15,685 nucleotides of DNA, taken from NCBI GenBank assembly GCA_049454295.1, contig JBMTYG010000071.1:1-15685 (forward strand). Reading direction: 5' to 3'. Position 1 is the stretch's first letter. Every line of letters starts with the position of its first letter. This document shows positions 15,587 through 15,685 of the stretch, in pieces. Below the pieces are notes generated by a model. That model saw only the letters and a program-made list of their open reading frames with translations, was not told the DNA's origin and made no database searches. Origin of the DNA: UBA7803 sp049454295. GTDB lineage: Bacteria > Pseudomonadota > Gammaproteobacteria > Pseudomonadales > Azotimanducaceae. The translations under genes were made by a program, and so were the position numbers.

Positions 15587-15609
15587 TCCCCTGCTCTCTG
15601 AGAAGGGGA
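15587..15609 (-). terminator. Weak hairpin upstream of the hydrolase gene
   Basis: A 6-bp stem, TCCCCT with AGGGGA, and an 11-base loop lie between the possible upstream gene end at 15646 and the hydrolase start. There is no T-tract. It could end the upstream minus-strand message, but the evidence is thin. Confidence 0.22.
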
Positions 15610-15645
15610 AGACCGGTCGCTGTTCAAGCGCGCATCACAGCTGAG

Positions 15646-15685
15646 TCAGATCAGCCCCAGCGCCTGATCAAGATCAGCAGATCGG
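15646..15685 (-). CDS. Possible C-terminal end of a minus-strand gene cut by the window edge
   Basis: Read on the minus strand from the window edge, one frame gives R-S-A-D-L-D-Q-A-L-G-L-I and then TGA. This is a plausible protein C-terminus, in line with the direction of the hydrolase gene 83 bases further on. Only 12 codons are available, so chance cannot be excluded and no product can be named. Confidence 0.3.
   Translation of the reverse strand, partial: RSADLDQALGLI

Noticed and set aside
15649..15680. Repeated GATCAG/CTGATC words near the window end as a regulatory palindrome
   Set aside because: They are short, fall within the possible C-terminal coding fragment, and are common by chance in this sequence.
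1..15685. CRISPR arrays, tRNA or rRNA genes, insertion sequences, integrases
   Set aside because: No regularly spaced direct repeats, no tRNA-like cloverleaf that I could recognise, no transposase or integrase frames, and no terminal inverted repeats with target duplications were seen.

Overview
The window is high-GC bacterial DNA with tightly packed genes. Short convergent gene ends, Shine-Dalgarno sequences, a Tat-type signal, and a two-gene RND efflux operon point to a Gram-negative proteobacterium. A gammaproteobacterium is my best guess from the gene families, but no rRNA, tRNA or other phylogenetic marker is present to settle it. I see no insertion sequence, integrase, CRISPR array, phage gene or tRNA, so this looks like ordinary chromosomal accessory-metabolism DNA rather than an island.

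Layout. (1) A minus-strand secreted protein with two cysteine-paired repeats and a proline-rich hinge (95-1309) diverges from a plus-strand cluster at 1376-4926. (2) That cluster encodes an isoquinoline 1-oxidoreductase-type molybdenum hydroxylase: a small 2Fe-2S subunit, then a large Mo subunit with a Tat signal. A secreted delta-class carbonic anhydrase follows 19 bases downstream. A strong hairpin closes this unit against the convergent TerC/Alx-family membrane protein (4979-5995, minus). (3) Two short plus-strand genes follow: a membrane-anchored protein of unknown function (6151-6663) and a PaaI-like hotdog thioesterase (6747-7145). (4) A minus-strand RND efflux operon (adaptor 10171-11241, pump 7142-10171) has no outer-membrane channel gene beside it. 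It diverges from a nitronate-monooxygenase-like flavoprotein (11442-12413), and the shared gap holds a perfect 8+8 bp palindrome overlapping a TTGACA box. (5) A cytoplasmic molybdopterin oxidoreductase with a 4Fe-4S site (12482-14653) converges on an alpha/beta hydrolase of the monoacylglycerol lipase type (14648-15562, minus). The last 40 bases may be the C-terminus of another minus-strand gene.

How the genes fit together. The common themes are periplasmic or cytoplasmic oxidation of small organic compounds (two different molybdoenzymes, a flavin oxidoreductase), lipid or thioester hydrolysis, and export of toxic compounds. The shared control region between pump and flavoprotein is the best candidate for a real regulatory link. 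I did not find a clearly new defence or mobile system. The items most worth a second look are the delta-class carbonic anhydrase next to the molybdenum hydroxylase, the molybdopterin oxidoreductase without a recognisable Mo-ligand cysteine, the nitronate-monooxygenase-like enzyme lacking the usual histidine, and the palindrome at 11359-11384.
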